The translations under genes were made by a program, and so were the position numbers. Below, piece after piece: positions 60,791 through 64,000 of a DNA stretch of 64,000 nucleotides; position 1 is the stretch's first letter; every line of letters starts with the position of its first letter. The notes under the pieces were generated by a model. It saw only the letters and a list, made by a program, of their open reading frames with translations. It was not told the origin of the DNA and did no database searches. Origin of the DNA: Lingula anatina (taxonomy: Eukaryota > Brachiopoda > Lingulata > Lingulida > Lingulidae); NCBI RefSeq assembly GCF_001039355.2, contig NW_019775575.1, forward strand, positions 186,001-250,000, written 5' to 3'.

Positions 60791-63046
60791 CTTCATGGTT
60801 GATAGTGACAAAAATTATCATCAGTATAAAATATTGTGCATTTAACCTGCATAACTGGTTACTGTGATCTGACTTACATTGCCTATCTATCTGTTAAGTG
60901 AACATACGAAAATGCAATAAGAGTGATACAGTTTCAGAAACAGTGCTATTGAAAGAGGTGTAGAAATTAGTTTAGGAGCAGAAGTAAGACAAACCTAAGT
61001 CAAGTTGCAATGACTAAGTATTTCTATCTCAGCATCCTTATCTCAGTTGAGTTTGTGCCTGAATCTCCAGCTAACAGAAGTCAATATGAACTTTCTGCTG
61101 TCCATTGCACTGCCACCGTCTGCCATTGGATTGGCCTCTGTGGTTAAAATCTTTATCACTAAGTTATGTATTAGCTCATGTAGGATGTACTGTTTCAGTT
61201 GTCACAGTTGGAATTGAAAAGAAGCAATACTCTCGGTTTTCTTATTTCACTGCCTTACCAAGATCATATAAGATGAAACACTTCAAGATATGTACTAATA
61301 TAACCTGGTAACATCAATATTATTTATTAACAATGAATAAATACATATTTTCAGAAGAAGTTCTATGTTCAAATGATATACGATACCTGTAAAGCTGGTG
61401 AATCATTAAAGGACAGAACTTACTTTTTAATCATTTATTTAAACAAACTAGGGGCTAGGGCAAAGTCTGGTTGGAATAAATGACTACAATAAGCATGAAC
61501 TCAATATTGTTGCTGAAAATTATGTCAATTTCTCCCCAGCATTCCATCTCATTGATTATCAGGAAAAGGAGAATTTTTCCTTCAATTTGCACATGTAAAA
61601 TGAAATAATAAATTAAAAAGTACCGTATTAACAATTACTAAACCTCAGTAATTATACTTATTTTAAAAACATGCATATTGAAAATCTTTCATCACAGATG
61701 GAATTGGGCACTGGTAAAACCAAATAAAATCATGCATTTGTCCTGAGGCCAAGGGTGTAAATAGTCATATCTGCTGGAAGGGAGTCAATGCAGCTTCCAT
61801 GCCTTCAGGGTGAAATGGCACCAGGATCGAACTGCAGCAGTAAACAAAATTTTAAGCACCTTTCAAGTGCCTCTGGGCCTTATCGTTATACTTTGATGAT
61901 GAGAATACACATTCCAGTGTATTCGTCTGGCACACTTTGTGACTGCTAATGTGACAAGTGGCTGGCACTAACCAGAAGTATGCTCTACCGGCTTGGTGTC
62001 AAAATACCTGTAGCCAATCCTACCAACAGCAACTGATCAAGTCGGTGTCATATGCAAGTCTTGTAGTCTGCTGGCAATGAGCTGTTCATTGGTGATTTGC
62101 ACATCCTGTGTTTCGACTGGAATTTTAAATGATTCTATTGCGGATTGAAGAAAACTCAGAAGAGGCAAGCTTATATTTTGACACCTTACTGCGTAAATGT
62201 TTCTTTTGATCGTACATTAATAAGGCCAGTGGTTACTAATCAGGTGAACAGAGGATTCAAATTTGCACAGTGACAGGTTACCATAGTCTGAAGCTATATT
62301 TGTATTGGATGAGTCTGCTAATTTTGTGCCATAGGCTAGACCTACAGAGAACCTAATTGTGACCTAGGTTGTAGAACTGCAGGAAGATTTTTTCTGTCTC
62401 TCTGGATGTCTCTTGACTGAACTACCATCCCTTGCCCGAAGCTGGACTGTCCGTTTATGCACATTTCTGTCAAATTGGCAATTTGATCCATTGGACTTGT
62501 TGGCTATAGAAAAAGTTGTTCATCAGTGCTTGTTGACTGTCTTAATGAAGAAGTAGAGCATACAGTGCAGTGCCAAACTAGATTTTAGAAAAGTGTAAGT
62601 TATCTTAGTATTAATAATTAAATTAAAATATGTTTTTTAAGGTATTTGATATTTCTAAGTACTTTATTTTATTTGTCTGCCAATCAGTTCTTTAAGATAT
62701 TTCTGATAAGTTTTAAAGTTTATTATCATTTACACAAACAGTTTCAAGTTTTTTGTTTCTTGAAAGTTATGTTTTAGTATTGAAGTTTAACTGTAATGTA
62801 AAGTAATAAAAATTGACTTAGTATAACTGTAATTTACTTCTTAATTTACATTTCATTAAGCTCTTTTTATACTGGTAAAATCCTTTAAATATTATAATAT
62901 TTATTTTAATTGTAAGTCGGCTAATAAATACAATTTGATTTTGATGTGTCATAATATATTTTTACACAAGTTTTACTTTTTAAACCGAGTTCCTGTTAAA
63001 ATGATCTGAATTGTGTACTTAAATTTTAGTTGTGAAGAACACCAAC
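60791..63046 (+). other. DHDH-C 3' UTR, intergenic DNA and 5' leader of the next gene
   Basis: AATAAA near 61333 is a candidate poly(A) signal for copy C. No coding exon is supported between 61.4 and 63.0 kb. A donor-like GTAAGT at about 62597 could close a 5' non-coding exon of the downstream gene, whose coding exon begins after the acceptor AAATTTTAG at 63029. Confidence 0.4.
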
Positions 63047-64000
63047 ATGGGTCAAGGAGACAGTAAAGAATCTGGTCGAATGAAATACTACAAATCCCTA
63101 GGGATGAGCGCTGCTGCCCAGGCAGATGACGGCACTCTCAGGGTTCACACACCTCGTATACTACAGCGTTACCATCAGCAAGAACCGAGGACACATCCTG
63201 AATGGGAATCCATTCCTTCTATTGTAGTCACGGATGAGTTCACACATCCCAGGGAGATGACAGAAATGGAGGCAGGGGGAGTTACAGAGGAAGTGAGCAC
63301 AAATGAACCACTGGCTGAAAGTGCTGAGAAAACTTGGAGTCCTGAACAGGATTTAAGCGACAGTGATTTGGAGGAGAGCATAAAGGAGAAAATGGAGATT
63401 GGGCAAGATAATGTAGAAACAGCTCATTTAATTGAAACTATCACAACTAGTTCAGTGGACACCGTAGACATAAAGGAAGGAAGTAAACAAGACAAACCAG
63501 ATTTAATCAGGAGACTTTCTAGCAAAAGCCGTAAAAGATCATCCATGAAGAATAAAGAAAATGCTCCAAAGAGAGGTAGACTGAGCAAAAAGAAGCGGCA
63601 TGCGTCCAAGGAGGACATATGGCAAGAATGTATGGACGAGTACTCCATTAAATTTCTCAGAGATTCTAAAAAGAAAAAAGCCTCTTCAAAAAATACTCCA
63701 GCACCAAAGAAATTAGATGATTCCAGGTATGATGACATGCATGCCATGTTTGCCAAAACCCTGCCAATGCCTCTGAAAACAACCCCTCTTGGTTATGCCT
63801 CTGTAAAAGATGTAGATGAATCTAGAGAACACAATGAATCTTCAGTTCAAAACTGGGTGACATTACGAAAAGTTGACAAAGATCATATAGCCTCTGGTTC
63901 AAAGCAAAGAGGAGAAGAGCTTGTGAAAAATATTCACGTACCCTTAAGACGTATTTCTGATAATATGATACAAAACAAAGAAATAAAAGAGTGGAGATAC
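63047..64000 (+). CDS. Unrecognised charged protein, N-myristoylation-type start, 3' truncated by window
   Basis: ATG at 63047 follows a splice acceptor (63028-63029) and a 17-base leader (AACACCAACATGG is a good start context). The frame then stays open for 318 codons to the window end. The N-terminus MGQGDSKES has Gly2, Ser6 and Lys7, the pattern used by N-myristoyltransferase. The body is rich in Ser, Lys and Glu with an acidic section (residues about 80-135), then basic runs (SKSRKRSSMKNKENAPKRGR and RLSKKKRH) that could be nuclear localisation signals. A less charged block follows (DIWQECMDEYSIKFLRDS and YDDMHAMFAKTLPMPLKTTP). I recognise no domain. It is probably a real gene because of length, start context and absence of stops in AT-rich DNA; no function is offered. 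Confidence 0.75.
   Translation, partial: MGQGDSKESGRMKYYKSLGMSAAAQADDGTLRVHTPRILQRYHQQEPRTHPEWESIPSIVVTDEFTHPREMTEMEAGGVTEEVSTNEPLAESAEKTWSPEQDLSDSDLEESIKEKMEIGQDNVETAHLIETITTSSVDTVDIKEGSKQDKPDLIRRLSSKSRKRSSMKNKENAPKRGRLSKKKRHASKEDIWQECMDEYSIKFLRDSKKKKASSKNTPAPKKLDDSRYDDMHAMFAKTLPMPLKTTPLGYASVKDVDESREHNESSVQNWVTLRKVDKDHIASGSKQRGEELVKNIHVPLRRISDNMIQNKEIKEWRY

Overview
The window is nuclear DNA from an invertebrate animal. It is AT-rich, with multi-exon genes, GT-AG introns, kilobase-scale non-coding stretches, many microsatellites and several short inverted-repeat transposon relics. The gene content (a STAC-type adaptor, a FoxN1/4-class forkhead factor and a dihydrodiol dehydrogenase array) fits a bilaterian, probably a marine invertebrate; I cannot name the phylum. 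The sequence is a draft assembly: there are N gaps at 44970-45066 and 58508-58529, a single N at 10438, and one probable assembly duplication at 9824-11013. All gene models were built by eye from reading frame, splice sites, phase continuity and paralogue comparison; no alignment or expression data were used.

Region 1 (about 2-31 kb, + strand): a long STAC-family gene (SH3 and cysteine-rich domain adaptor, regulators of CaV1 calcium channels in the known members). Fourteen coding exons join in phase into one 659-residue model that ends in the STAC-type SH3 region. Its middle is a run of phase-1 exons, six of them symmetric cassettes with lengths divisible by three. Several carry a repeated Arg-Met-Lys-Ser-x-Ser-x-Asp type motif, and two 138-base cassettes look like a duplicated exon. 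Two extra in-phase exons that end in stops would give short isoforms without SH3. No C1 domain is encoded in the window.

Region 2 (about 31-44 kb): the STAC 3' flank carries a small transposon and meets, tail to tail, a - strand forkhead gene of the FoxN1/4 class (six coding exons, 510 residues). That gene has a complete forkhead domain, a conserved N-terminal LSWL...VDVP motif and an acidic activation motif.

Region 3 (about 44-61 kb, + strand): an inverted-repeat element and an assembly gap, then three complete tandem genes for the dihydrodiol dehydrogenase (DHDH) branch of the Gfo/Idh/MocA oxidoreductases (347, 340 and 341 residues), with identical intron positions. The 2nd and 3rd copies also share their 5' non-coding exon and promoter-proximal sequence. 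The copies show mosaic similarity suggesting gene conversion, a GC-AG intron, a transposon with nuclear-receptor DR1 sites, and loss in all three of the aspartate that accompanies the catalytic tyrosine in characterised DHDH.

Region 4 (61-64 kb): an intergenic stretch and the first coding exon of an unrecognised, charged, Ser/Lys-rich protein with an N-myristoylation-type start. It runs off the window end.
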